A stretch of 64,000 nt of DNA from Acidobacteriaceae bacterium (GTDB taxonomy: Bacteria > Acidobacteriota > Terriglobia > Terriglobales > Acidobacteriaceae), in contig JAJPKO010000018.1 of assembly GCA_021323655.1 (NCBI GenBank), positions 1 to 64,000 of the forward strand, written 5' to 3'. The notes under the pieces were generated by a model. That model worked only from the letters and a program-made list of their open reading frames with translations. It was not told the DNA's origin and did not search any database. Below are positions 18,627-30,307 of this stretch, piece by piece (the stretch's first letter is position 1; every line of letters begins with the position of its first letter). Both the position numbers and the translations under genes were made by a program.

Positions 18627-19799
18627 TTACTTTGCCACTGTTTCCTTTATCCCGGCCTGCTCGCGCAGAGCGGCAGCCTTGTCGGTGGCTTCCCAGGTGA
18701 AGTCCTCGTCGTTGCGGCCAAAGTGCCCGTAGGCTGCGGTCTTTTGGTAGATCGGGCGCCGCAGGTTGAGGCTTTCGATGATCCCCTTTGGCGTCAGCTT
18801 GAAGTTGGCGCGCACCAGCTCCTGCAGCTTTGTGGATTCGATCTTTCCGGTGCCGAAGGTATCCACCAGCACGCTGACCGGCTCGGCCACGCCAATCGCG
18901 TAGGCAAGCTGGACCTCGCAGCGGTCAGCCAGCCCGGCGGCCACAATGTTCTTGGCGATATGGCGGGCCATGTATGCAGCCGAGCGGTCCACCTTTGTCG
19001 GGTCCTTGCCGCTGAAGGCGCCGCCGCCGTGACGGCCCATTCCGCCGTAGGTATCCACAATGATTTTGCGTCCCGTCAGGCCGGAGTCGCCCATCGGTCC
19101 GCCAATCACAAAGCGGCCCGTCGGGTTGATGTGGTACTTCGTGTTCTCGTCGAGCAGGTTCTCCGGAAGGACGGCCTGAATGACGTTCTTCAGAATGTCC
19201 GCGCGCAACTCTTCATTCGAAACGGTCTCGGCGTGCTGCGTGGAGATGACGACAGCATCAATGCGGGCCGGCTTACCGTCGGCATCGTACTCCACCGTGA
19301 CCTGGCTCTTGCCGTCCGGACGCAGATAGGGAAGTTTGCCAGCCTTTCGGACAGTGCTCAACTGGCGGGTAAGTTTGTGTGCCCAGGAGATGGGGGCCGG
19401 CATGAGCTCTTCGGTCTCGTTCGTCGCATAGCCGAACATCATGCCCTGGTCGCCTGCGCCGCCCGTGTCCACGCCCATGGCGATGTCGCCCGACTGTTTG
19501 TTGATGGAGGAGATCACCGCGCAGGTGTTCGAGTCAAAGCCATAGAGCGCATTGTCATAACCAATAGCAGCAATCACACCGCGCACCAGCGTCTGGAAAT
19601 CTACATATGCCTGGGTGGTGATTTCACCCGCAATGACCACAAGGCCAGTCGCGGTCAGGGTCTCGCAGGCCACACGGCTGTAGGGGTCCTGTTCAAGGCA
19701 GGCGTCCAGAATCGCATCAGAAATCTGGTCTGCGATTTTGTCTGGATGGCCTTCAGTTACGGATTCTGAGGTGAATAAAAATTTGTCGCGTGCGGACAA
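18627..19799 (-). CDS. metK: S-adenosylmethionine synthetase
   Basis: Methionine adenosyltransferase of 390 aa, making SAM from ATP and methionine. Family hallmarks: [21 protein letters not shown] at the N-terminus, [12 protein letters not shown], the P-loop-like [19 protein letters not shown] and the closing TFGTGK region. The start codon is TTG with GGGAG about 9 bases upstream. A leader of about 150 bases holds a small CCTGC/GCAGG hairpin (19833-19846); I could not fit it to a SAM riboswitch class. A strong terminator follows. Confidence 0.97.
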   Translation of the reverse strand: MSARDKFLFTSESVTEGHPDKIADQISDAILDACLEQDPYSRVACETLTATGLVVIAGEITTQAYVDFQTLVRGVIAAIGYDNALYGFDSNTCAVISSINKQSGDIAMGVDTGGAGDQGMMFGYATNETEELMPAPISWAHKLTRQLSTVRKAGKLPYLRPDGKSQVTVEYDADGKPARIDAVVISTQHAETVSNEELRADILKNVIQAVLPENLLDENTKYHINPTGRFVIGGPMGDSGLTGRKIIVDTYGGMGRHGGGAFSGKDPTKVDRSAAYMARHIAKNIVAAGLADRCEVQLAYAIGVAEPVSVLVDTFGTGKIESTKLQELVRANFKLTPKGIIESLNLRRPIYQKTAAYGHFGRNDEDFTWEATDKAAALREQAGIKETVAK

Positions 19800-19992
19800 T
19801 CGAGTTCTCCCTTACTGTTGCGATGGGCCTGCACAAGCAGGAATGCACCTTTACGATGGTACTAGACCGCCATAAGTCAGGCAAAGCATCGCAGCGAAAA
19901 GGGCAACAGCGTTGTCCGGCGGGGAATTAAGCCCCCTGAACGGGAGTACCGCGTCCTCGCCGGAACATGACTTGTTTGCATCCAAAACGAGA

Positions 19993-21900
19993 CTACTGCA
20001 GGTCCATTTCTAACACCTGGATCGAATACCCTGGCATCGTATGGTGGAAATCGCTGCTGACGTCCTTCAGCGCGCTTTCTACCGGAGCAATGTTCTTCGG
20101 CCCATCCATCGTATTTGTCGCCTGTGTTCCGGCAGCGCTCAGCGTCGTCAGCTTACCCGTCTTTGCCACCTTTGCTCCATCCAGTTTGATCTCCACATCC
20201 TGCGGAGTTGAAAGAGCATTCACCAGCTTTACATACAGCTTCTTCTTTCGGGTGTCCTTCGTTACCGAGTAGAAGAGCTTCGGGTTCGTCGCATCCACTC
20301 CATCAAACGATGCCTCCGGCCGCTCATCACCCACATTGCCGGCAAACATCACCTGCGCGTAATAGCTTGGTGAACCATAGCTGTGCAGTGCATCGTAACC
20401 AATCAGGTCCGTCTCCCACTGCATTCCATTCACATTCACCAGCAGCGGAGCATACGAGGCCATGATGACGATGTCGCTGTTGCGCTCCAGGCCCGTCATC
20501 CACGCCGCATCGCCCAGCGCCGCGCCAAAGTTCGGCGTCGGAGAACCCTCCCGAGTCGCCCACTCACCTACAAAAATCTTCGGCCCGTTGCGGTCCGCCT
20601 TGTCATAGTGGTTCGCATCGTGGAAGAACTGCGACGCCCGCAGGTAATAGTGCTCGTCAATCACATCCGGACGCGTGCCCTTTACCGGCGCCGTCGCAAT
20701 CAGTTGCAGCTCAGGATACTTCGCCTTGATCGCCTTGTAGAACTGCGCGTACCGGCCATCGTAGCTGCCCGAGCGGTCAAACTGGTCTTCATTGCCAATC
20801 TCTACGTATGTCAGCTTGAACGGCTGCGGATGCCCGTCCTTCACCCGCTCGGCACCCCACTTCGTGTTCGCGTCTCCGGTCACATACTCAATTTCATCCA
20901 GAGCATCCTGCACATAAGGCTCCAGGTCTTTGCCCGGATTCACATGCTCGCCCTCCAGCGAATACCCGGCATAGACCGCGAGCACCGGCTGCATGTGCAG
21001 GTCCTCACACCACTCCAGAAACTCGAGCAGCCCCATTCCGTCAGACGAAAGATATCCCCATGGGCTCGGGTGGGTCGGGCGGTCTACCAATGGGCCGATC
21101 GTCTTCTTCCACTCGTAGCGCTCGGAAATATGGTTGCCTTCCAGATAATTTCCGCCAGGGAAGCGCAGAAACTGCGGATGCATCGCCGCCAGCTTCTCCA
21201 TCAGATCAATGCGGTTTCCATTCTGACGATTGTGATACGTCGGCGGAAACAGCGATACCAGGTTCAGCCACAGCGTTCCCGGATGCGCGACCGTAATCTC
21301 CAGATGGTTCTCCACTGACTCCTGAATCGCGCCCGTCTTCAGCGTGAAGTGGTACTGTTTCCAGTCCGTCCCCACTCCGGATACGGTCGTGCTCGCCACC
21401 ACCTGATTGTTCAGGTTATGCACCAGGCTCACCGTCACCGGCCCCAGTGCTGCTGAGTCGGCCTTCGCATAAAACGAGCCTTCATACGTCGTGTTCGGAC
21501 GCAGCGCAAATCCCCAGTAGCCTTCATTCAGCACGCCGGCCTGGTTCTTTTCGTCCGCTTTCTGCACATCAATTCGCAGGCTTGCATCGAGCGCCGCGCT
21601 CGGGCCGGTCTGCTTGTCCAGATCAAGCCTGGCCTGTCCCGTTCCGTCCTCGACCAGATACCAGTAACGAATGCCCGACCAGTCTGCGTGAAACGTGCGG
21701 TTGCGCACCATCTCGGCATACAGGCCGCCGTCATAGGAGTAGTTGATCTCTTCGGTCATCAACCCATACAGTGTCGGACTCACCTTGGCGGCCGTCTGGT
21801 CCACATGGACCGTGAGCACCGGAGCATTCTGCCCCAGCGCGAGCGGAGCAATCAGGGCACAAGCCAATGCCGAAGTGATAGCAAACGTTTTCTCACTCAT
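19993..21900 (-). CDS. Exported alpha-L-arabinofuranosidase (GH51)
   Basis: Secreted glycoside hydrolase of 635 aa that removes terminal arabinofuranosyl groups from plant arabinans and arabinoxylans. A signal peptide (MSEKTFAITSALAC...ALG) is followed by an N-terminal beta domain with NRTFHADW. A catalytic (beta/alpha)8 barrel carries PQFLRFPGGNYLEGN, the acid/base Glu in VEIGNEDQF and the nucleophile Glu in KIFVGEWATREG, then a C-terminal beta-sandwich. The reading frame is open back to 22008, but ATG 21900 has GAAGGAAAG upstream and starts exactly at the signal peptide. No other carbohydrate genes adjoin it. Confidence 0.92.
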   Translation of the reverse strand: MSEKTFAITSALACALIAPLALGQNAPVLTVHVDQTAAKVSPTLYGLMTEEINYSYDGGLYAEMVRNRTFHADWSGIRYWYLVEDGTGQARLDLDKQTGPSAALDASLRIDVQKADEKNQAGVLNEGYWGFALRPNTTYEGSFYAKADSAALGPVTVSLVHNLNNQVVASTTVSGVGTDWKQYHFTLKTGAIQESVENHLEITVAHPGTLWLNLVSLFPPTYHNRQNGNRIDLMEKLAAMHPQFLRFPGGNYLEGNHISERYEWKKTIGPLVDRPTHPSPWGYLSSDGMGLLEFLEWCEDLHMQPVLAVYAGYSLEGEHVNPGKDLEPYVQDALDEIEYVTGDANTKWGAERVKDGHPQPFKLTYVEIGNEDQFDRSGSYDGRYAQFYKAIKAKYPELQLIATAPVKGTRPDVIDEHYYLRASQFFHDANHYDKADRNGPKIFVGEWATREGSPTPNFGAALGDAAWMTGLERNSDIVIMASYAPLLVNVNGMQWETDLIGYDALHSYGSPSYYAQVMFAGNVGDERPEASFDGVDATNPKLFYSVTKDTRKKKLYVKLVNALSTPQDVEIKLDGAKVAKTGKLTTLSAAGTQATNTMDGPKNIAPVESALKDVSSDFHHTMPGYSIQVLEMDLQ

Positions 21901-22216
21901 TGCAGAAATCTTTCCTTCAGGACGAAAAGTAGATGCCGCGCCAGTATATCGCACGAAGATTGCCCACCAGAGGATGGGAGAAGGGCAGGAGCCTTCCCAG
22001 TCAGACAAAAATCCTACACACCCTTTTCCAAAGCCGTCCGTAAACTGAACACCGCCAGCACCGCCGTAGCAACCTCATGTGTCAGTGGACGAAAATCAAA
22101 TACATTCCCAATCCAGCCGTCCAAAAGCAAACGCCGCTGCAAACCACCCAAGACACCCCAGAAAATTCACCCACGCCAGCGCAGCAATACCCACCCGGAC
22201 GCGCGGTCAACAATCT
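21901..22216. other. Intergenic region with protein-like minus-strand remnant
   Basis: About 315 bases. On the minus strand a frame of about 50 codons between 22020 and 22175 lacks any start codon yet reads like protein (LLLDGWIGNVFDF, LTHEVATAVLAVFSLRTAL). A neighbouring frame over 22100-22197 reads GTG-IAALAWVNFLGCLGWFAA, like a membrane segment. This could be an eroded, frameshifted small gene. Nothing firmer is visible. Confidence 0.25.
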
Positions 22217-22693
22217 TCACTTGCTCTCCTCGACGAACTTCGCATACGCGTCCATAACGTGTGGCCAGCCGCCGCTTACACCTTCACGCAGCTTTGCCGC
22301 CAGGTCACCATGCCGCTCAATCTTTCGGTGCTCCAACTCCACACGTGTCACTGTGGCTGACTCCGGAACAAACCTCACCTCCACCTCGCTCGCCTTCTCG
22401 GGATCAGGGTCATACCCCCAGCCCGGCTGCAAATGCCAGGCCAGCACCACGCGTTGCGGAGGCTCCCACACCTTCACGTGTCCCCAGTCGCACTCCTCGC
22501 CGTTGGTCATCCGCTCATACCAGCGCCCGCCCTCCCGGCCTTCCAGAATGGCCGTCTCAAACGGATGCTTCCCGATATGGTGCGTCGAAGGCCACCATCC
22601 CCCGAAAAACTCGGTAAAAATGCGAAAGGCCTTCTCCTGCGGCGCATTCACAGTCACGGTCTTCTCCACCGGAGCAAGTGTTGCTTCAGGCAT
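22217..22693 (-). CDS. SRPBCC (AHSA1/activator of Hsp90 ATPase homologue) family protein
   Basis: START/Bet v1-fold protein of 158 aa. It shows the family course VEKTVTVNAPQEKAFRIFTEFFGGWWP, GGRWYERMTNGEECDWGHVKVWEPPQRVVLAW and WPHVMDAYAKFVEE. Ligand unknown. Its start overlaps the end of the ArsR-type regulator gene by 8 bases. This ArsR-AHSA1 pairing is common in bacteria, and the two are certainly one transcript. Confidence 0.88.
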   Translation of the reverse strand: MPEATLAPVEKTVTVNAPQEKAFRIFTEFFGGWWPSTHHIGKHPFETAILEGREGGRWYERMTNGEECDWGHVKVWEPPQRVVLAWHLQPGWGYDPDPEKASEVEVRFVPESATVTRVELEHRKIERHGDLAAKLREGVSGGWPHVMDAYAKFVEESK

Positions 22694-23009
22694 TGTGCGG
22701 TTCCTCCCATGTTTCTGCGGCCCTTTTAAAGGCAGACAAGGCGTCGGTCCACACTCTGTCCAGCTCCTTCCGAAGGCGGGCCACGCCCTCCGGATCCACT
22801 GCGTATACGCGGCGCGTCCCCGCCTTGCGATCTTTCACCAGGCCAGCGTCCTTCAGCACCTTCAGGTGCTGCGACACAGCCGGGCGGCTCACTGGAAAAA
22901 GCCCCGCCAGCTCGCCTACCGCCCGCGGACGCTCCGTCAGCGCCTCAAAAATAGCAAACCGCGTGGGATCCCCCAGCGCTTCGCACCCAAATTGTAGGTA
23001 AGCACCCAC
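22686..23009 (-). CDS. ArsR-family winged-helix repressor
   Basis: Regulator of 107 aa with the ArsR pattern: ALGDPTRFAIFEALTERPRAVGELAGL, the recognition helix SRPAVSQHLKVLKDAGLV and the wing DRKAGTRRVYAVD. It has no evident metal-binding cysteine set, typical of the subgroup paired with SRPBCC proteins. The start is GTG, and that codon lies inside the perfect palindrome CACTTAC-C-GTAAGTG at 23007-23021, so the protein probably represses its own operon. Confidence 0.9.
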   Translation of the reverse strand: MGAYLQFGCEALGDPTRFAIFEALTERPRAVGELAGLFPVSRPAVSQHLKVLKDAGLVKDRKAGTRRVYAVDPEGVARLRKELDRVWTDALSAFKRAAETWEEPHNA

Positions 23010-23030
23010 TTACCGTAAGTGAATACTTAC
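23007..23030. promoter_or_regulatory. Probable ArsR operator (three half sites)
   Basis: Perfect inverted repeat CACTTAC-C-GTAAGTG at 23007-23021, with a third half site ACTTAC at 23025-23030. The last two form a second inverted repeat, GTAAGT-N4-ACTTAC. It covers the GTG start of the ArsR gene. Binding is inferred. Confidence 0.6.
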
Positions 23031-23333
23031 ATACGGGAACCTGTCAAGCGATGAGATAGAAAGATGCCAACCAAACCAAAAAAAACTGTCATCTTGAGGG
23101 AAGCGAAGCCGAGGGATCCACATTGCAAAGCGATGCGATTTGCTGCGCAGCAACAATCCTTGCAGAATGCAATCTCACCCCAAATCCACAGACGCACCTT
23201 TTTCCCCGAATCCGGGTTCCTAACAGGAAGCCCCGACTTTATCGCCGATTTACATCAGGTGTCTATAAACTAAAAGGGTGGGTCATTTCCCGCATCTAAA
23301 TGGAAACAGAGATTCGCCCATACTTTCTTCCTT
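23022..23333. other. Intergenic region upstream of exported protein
   Basis: About 300 bases between the ArsR operator and the large exported protein. It contains a family 1 dispersed repeat (listed separately) and an AT-rich segment; no gene or clear promoter was identified. Confidence 0.4.
23088..23121. repeat. Family 1 dispersed repeat
   Basis: The stretch GTCATCTTGAGGGAAGCGAA followed by GCCGAGGGATCC has the form 'GTCATyCTGAGcGAAGCGAAG-GAcC' shared with copies at 29441, 33379, 36094 and 36767. Confidence 0.65.
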
Positions 23334-25919
23334 ATGAAGTGGAACCGGTTTCAACTTCTGATTGCTTTTCTGCTGGTGGTTGCATCGTTGGTTGCCTCCG
23401 CCGAGTCCGCGCCGTTTGACTTGGCCGGCCCCAGGATGGACGTGCGTGTTTCGCGTTCTGGCAAAACGCTGCCCATCGGCAAGGTGCCAAATCTTCAGGC
23501 CGGAGACCGTCTCTGGATCCACGCCCAGATGCCGCCCGGGCAATCCGTCAAATATCTTATGGTGGTTGTCTTCCTCCGCGGCTCCACCAATCCTCCGCCA
23601 GACAAGTGGTTCTATAAGGCGGAAACCTGGGACAGGAAGGTCTCTGAAGAAGGCATCTTTGTCACCGTGCCCGATGGCGCGCAGCAGGCCGTCGTCTTCT
23701 TCGCTCCTTCCACGGGAGGCGACTTCAGCGCCATTCGCGATGCCGTACACTCGCGTCCCGGCTCCTTCGTTCGTGCCTCCCAGGACCTCAATCAGCTCAG
23801 CCTGGACCGCGTCCGTCTCGACGCCTATATTGAAGCCGTCCGCGAGATCAACGAAACCAATCCCGACCGCCTCAAGGATGTGTCTCCGCTGCTTGCCCGC
23901 AGCCTCAGCATTAAGCTCGATCAGGACTGCCTTCAGAAAGTCGTCGAACAGCAGGCCTCCTGCCTCGTCCAGAAGCAGGACCAGCTCGTCATGGACGATG
24001 GTCACAGCCTCTCGGTCACCGACGCCCTCACCAGCGGCGCCTCCAGTGACCTCGCCATGCAACTCAGCTACACCCAGCGTGCCGGAGGAGGCTATTACAG
24101 CCCCTACATCGCCTCCGTCATGGACATCGCCAAGATCCTCGAAGGCCTTCACACCGCGCAGTACCAGTACATTCCCGCGCTGAACATCATCAAGAATGAT
24201 GAGATCGAGCTGAAGCTCAACACGCCGCCCTCCTTCCGCAATCCCAAGTCAGTCATTGTCGTGGCGCTGCCCGCCATTGATAAAGGCCACCTGCCGCCGC
24301 TTCGCCCCGTGGACGAAAAGCAGGTGCAGTGCATCGCCAAAGACCATCCCGTTCTGCCCGCTGAAGGCGCGCCCCTGGCCTTTGCCACCGAATACGCCCA
24401 CGATATGTTTCTGCGCGTCAAAGGCAAGAACGGCAAGGACGTTGATATTCCCGTCAAGGCCGATCCCGCGCAGGGCGGTTTCGTCGCCGATACACACGGC
24501 ATCTCTGTCGCCAATATCGGAAGCGACACAGGAACGCTGCATGGCTGGTGGGGCTTTGAGCAGTATACTGGCCCCGTCTTCCACCTCCAGAACGGCGAAT
24601 CTTCCAAATGGGAACTCGCCGCCACGGACAAGCATGCTCTGGTCGTCGGACGCGAGGACACCCTGCACCTTACCTCAGGCGACGCCACCTGCGTGGATGC
24701 CGTCATCGCCAAAGATGCAGCCGACAAAGAGCTTTCCACGACCTGGAAGGTAGACCAGCCCGATCAGCTGGAAGTAAAGGTTCCACTCAAAGACGCAACC
24801 CCCGGTGCTGTAACCCTGATGGTCAGGCAGGCCGGAGCCAACCAGCCCCAGGTCATGCACCTCACCAGCCTGGAAGAAGCCGGAAAGTTTGAAAGCTTCA
24901 CCATCAACGCCGGAGATACGCAGGGCGTCCTTGCCGGGAACCGTCTCGATGAGGTCGCCAGCCTCGACCTCAAAGGCATTGTCTTCACGCCCGGCAAGCT
25001 CGCCAATACTGAGACGGGTGATGCGCTCACTCTCGAAGCCGACGCAAAATCCGCCTCTACTCTTCATGCCGGAACAAAAACCACAGCCCAGGTCATTCTC
25101 AAAGATGGCCGCGTGCTCGATGTACCTGCCTCCGTCGTCGCTCCACGCCCCAAAGTCCAGTTACTGAGCAAGAGCGTGCAGCCTGCTGATTCGGTCAAGG
25201 CCACGCACATCCAGCTCACTGACACTGACCTGGTGCCACTCGACAGCAAGCTTACGTTTTCCATCAAGACCATCACCCCGGCCACCTTTTCTCCGGATGA
25301 AAAGATTGAGGTGGCCACAGCCGACGGCTCTTTCCACACCACTCTGAGCATGGCCGACGGCGGCATCACGCTTCAGGATGCAAAGACGGCGCTGGTGTCC
25401 TTCGACCCGGCAAAGAGCTTCGGCAGCTCCGCCTTCGGCCCTCTGCGCTTCCGCCCTATCAGCGGAAACGGCACCACGGGCGACTGGCAGCAGCTGGCCA
25501 CTCTCGTGCGCCTGCCCGTCCTCGACGCGTTGCAGTGCTCCGGCGGCCCTTCGCAGATGTGCACCCTCAAAGGCGGCAACCTCTTCCTGCTTCAGGCGGT
25601 GGCCGCGGATTCGCAATTTGCCCAGGGAATGCAGGTGCCCGATGGCTTTGCCGGAAACGCTCTCCAGGTGCCGCACCCGGTCAATGGCACGCTCTACATA
25701 AAGCTGCGCGACGACCCAGATGCGGTCAGCACAGCCGTCCTGCCGCGTCCCGCGCCGCAAAGGGTCGCTTTGGTTCCTGCCGCCGCCTCGACCGCGCCGC
25801 CAGCGCCTGTTCCTGCGCCGCCACAGACCGCGCCCTCCGAACCATCCACCACACAGGCCCCGGCCCCGGCTCCAGCGCAGCCCCAACCGCAACCTGGAAC
25901 ACAAACCACCCCGCACTAG
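23334..25919 (+). CDS. Large exported protein of unknown function
   Basis: Protein of 861 aa with a signal peptide (LLIAFLLVVASLVASAES). The next 200 residues look like a soluble domain (DVRVSRSGKTLPIGKVPNLQAGDRLWIHAQ..., alpha-helical EAVREINETNPDRLKDVSPLLARSLS). The middle, about residues 290-760, is a string of beta-rich, IPT/Ig-like segments (FESFTINAGDTQGVLAGNRL, SVKATHIQLTDTDLVPLDSKLTFSI). The C-terminal 60 residues are a Pro/Ala/Gln-rich tail with no anchor. I recognise no catalytic motif or named family. A surface-exposed or periplasmic structural or binding protein is plausible. The gene has no good ribosome binding site and stands alone. Confidence 0.75.
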   Translation: MKWNRFQLLIAFLLVVASLVASAESAPFDLAGPRMDVRVSRSGKTLPIGKVPNLQAGDRLWIHAQMPPGQSVKYLMVVVFLRGSTNPPPDKWFYKAETWDRKVSEEGIFVTVPDGAQQAVVFFAPSTGGDFSAIRDAVHSRPGSFVRASQDLNQLSLDRVRLDAYIEAVREINETNPDRLKDVSPLLARSLSIKLDQDCLQKVVEQQASCLVQKQDQLVMDDGHSLSVTDALTSGASSDLAMQLSYTQRAGGGYYSPYIASVMDIAKILEGLHTAQYQYIPALNIIKNDEIELKLNTPPSFRNPKSVIVVALPAIDKGHLPPLRPVDEKQVQCIAKDHPVLPAEGAPLAFATEYAHDMFLRVKGKNGKDVDIPVKADPAQGGFVADTHGISVANIGSDTGTLHGWWGFEQYTGPVFHLQNGESSKWELAATDKHALVVGREDTLHLTSGDATCVDAVIAKDAADKELSTTWKVDQPDQLEVKVPLKDATPGAVTLMVRQAGANQPQVMHLTSLEEAGKFESFTINAGDTQGVLAGNRLDEVASLDLKGIVFTPGKLANTETGDALTLEADAKSASTLHAGTKTTAQVILKDGRVLDVPASVVAPRPKVQLLSKSVQPADSVKATHIQLTDTDLVPLDSKLTFSIKTITPATFSPDEKIEVATADGSFHTTLSMADGGITLQDAKTALVSFDPAKSFGSSAFGPLRFRPISGNGTTGDWQQLATLVRLPVLDALQCSGGPSQMCTLKGGNLFLLQAVAADSQFAQGMQVPDGFAGNALQVPHPVNGTLYIKLRDDPDAVSTAVLPRPAPQRVALVPAAASTAPPAPVPAPPQTAPSEPSTTQAPAPAPAQPQPQPGTQTTPH

Positions 25920-25947
25920 AGCGGAGCAGAGAACCCTTAAACCGGGT

Positions 25948-25985
25948 GCCCACGTTAGTAAAGCCGAAGGCGTGCTGACGTGGGC
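25948..25985 (+). terminator. Possible terminator hairpin
   Basis: GCCCACGT and ACGTGGGC form a perfect 8-bp stem with a 22-base loop, 29 bases after the stop codon of the large exported protein. A short T run (CTGTTT) follows. Confidence 0.4.
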
Positions 25986-26229
25986 CTGTTTAAGTCTGGG
26001 CGAAGCGCACTCCCACAACCACAAAATTTCAGGCACACAAATTCCGCATCTTCCACACCCTTCCACAGCACATGCACCACTTCTGCGCCTTGTTCCCGGC
26101 CTATCGAGGGCATAGGCTCGGAAAGTGGTATTTACACAGCGTTCATCTTCAGCATGGACGCGGTCTTTTCACGTTCTCCACAGCCAAAGTTCAGAAATAG
26201 AACACTCCCGATACCTATTTGCATCTAAA

Positions 26230-26245
26230 ATACAAGATATAGTGG
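26230..26245. promoter_or_regulatory. NrdR-box-like operator
   Basis: ATACAAGATATAGTGG matches about 13 of 16 positions of the general NrdR box (acaCwAtATaTwGtgt). A weaker second copy may lie at 26258-26273. The site abuts the predicted -35 element of the nrdJ promoter, the position expected for repression of ribonucleotide reductase genes by NrdR. Confidence 0.6.
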
Positions 26246-26252
26246 TTTCTAC

Positions 26253-26281
26253 TTGACACACACTATTAACAGAGCTACCTT
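26253..26281 (+). promoter_or_regulatory. Candidate sigma-70 promoter of nrdJ
   Basis: Perfect -35 TTGACA (26253-26258), 17-base spacer and a weak -10 TACCTT (26276-26281). This gives an untranslated leader of about 200 bases before nrdJ. Confidence 0.45.
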
Positions 26282-26492
26282 CACCTCTGCGGCATAAAAA
26301 TCCGCCGGAAGTCATCGGCCATGATTTTGCGAGTCAACAAGCCGAAAAAGCGATGTTTTGCCGGGGTAGCTCGCGCCCCTGAAGCAGTTCTTTCCCAGAG
26401 CTGATTTTCGATTGCATTCCCGGGTATTTCCGCCCGGCTTTCGGCCCTTTTCGCCGAAAAAAACAAGGTTCATCTCTCCAGAAGGAGTCATC

Positions 26493-29753
<3,261 letters not shown>

Positions 29754-29771
29754 GAGCGGGTATGTGAACGC

Positions 29772-29798
29772 AAAAGCCCGGCTTTGTGCCGGGCTTTT
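29772..29798 (+). terminator. Rho-independent terminator after nrdJ
   Basis: AAAAGCCCGGC and GCCGGGCTTTT form an 11-bp perfect stem with a 5-base loop, ending in TTTT. It lies 18 bases past the stop codon and, being symmetrical with flanking A and T runs, could work in both directions. Confidence 0.92.
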
Positions 29799-29851
29799 AA
29801 AATCCAGGTTTTAGGTTTAAAGCAGGTTGTTTATGCACATGCCGGGTTTTT

Positions 29852-29876
29852 CATCTTTCGCGCAGCAAAGGATGGG
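29852..29876. repeat. Family 2 dispersed repeat
   Basis: CATCTTTCGCGCAGCAAAGG followed by ATGGG matches the copies at 952, 34524 and 36130. It lies in the intergenic region after the nrdJ terminator. Confidence 0.5.
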
Positions 29877-29985
29877 AAAACCACAACTGCAAACCTCACA
29901 ATTTTTTTCACCCTGAGTAAAATCGAAAGAAGCCGCACCAGCCAGGGCGGTCCATCATGGGCAGAGTCGATTCAGGAATGCAGCC

Positions 29986-30249
29986 CTAAACCCCGACACC
30001 GTATTCAGCAGCAGAAATCTGGTCTCCTGCATGCGAATAGAAATCATAGGGGGTCCGGCGGTTGAATTTATACCGCTGGCGCAGTTCGCGACCGACATAC
30101 AGACCTACGGCAACGACTCCCAAGGCAACCGACGTCCAGCCAATCGCGCGGAGGGCAACCGCAGACTCATCTTCTTTTTTCAGACATGGCAAAACAATCA
30201 CTGCGGCCTTCTTTCCTGACCTCAAAAGCCCTTGTTTCCGTGGCTTCAT
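29986..30249 (-). CDS. Small membrane protein of unknown function
   Basis: Hypothetical protein of 87 aa from ATG 30249. A basic cytoplasmic start (MKPRKQGLLRSGKKAAVIVL) is followed by a charged loop, one transmembrane helix (IGWTSVALGVVAVGLYVG) and a polar tail RELRQRYKFNRRTPYDFY. A GTG at 30315 would extend it by 22 residues and overlap the end of the upstream deaminase gene by 8 bases, suggesting co-transcription. No family recognised. Confidence 0.6.
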   Translation of the reverse strand: MKPRKQGLLRSGKKAAVIVLPCLKKEDESAVALRAIGWTSVALGVVAVGLYVGRELRQRYKFNRRTPYDFYSHAGDQISAAEYGVGV

Positions 30250-30307
30250 GCCGTCATCATAGCGCACTTCGCTGTTATAGTGCGCATCGGCGGGGCTCCG
30301 TATCTCT

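Larger units (their letters stand above)
25986..26492. other. nrdJ upstream region
   Basis: About 500 non-coding bases. It holds the NrdR-box-like site and promoter described separately; the part from 26282 to 26480 is an untranslated leader in which I found no B12-box and no other recognised riboswitch element. Confidence 0.5.

Noticed and set aside
19800-19966. SAM riboswitch upstream of metK
   Set aside because: Only a 5-bp CCTGC/GCAGG hairpin is visible; no SAM-I, SAM-II or SAM-IV core could be matched.
26282-26492. Cobalamin riboswitch in the nrdJ leader
   Set aside because: Expected for a B12-dependent enzyme alternative, but I could not find a B12 box or the supporting helices.
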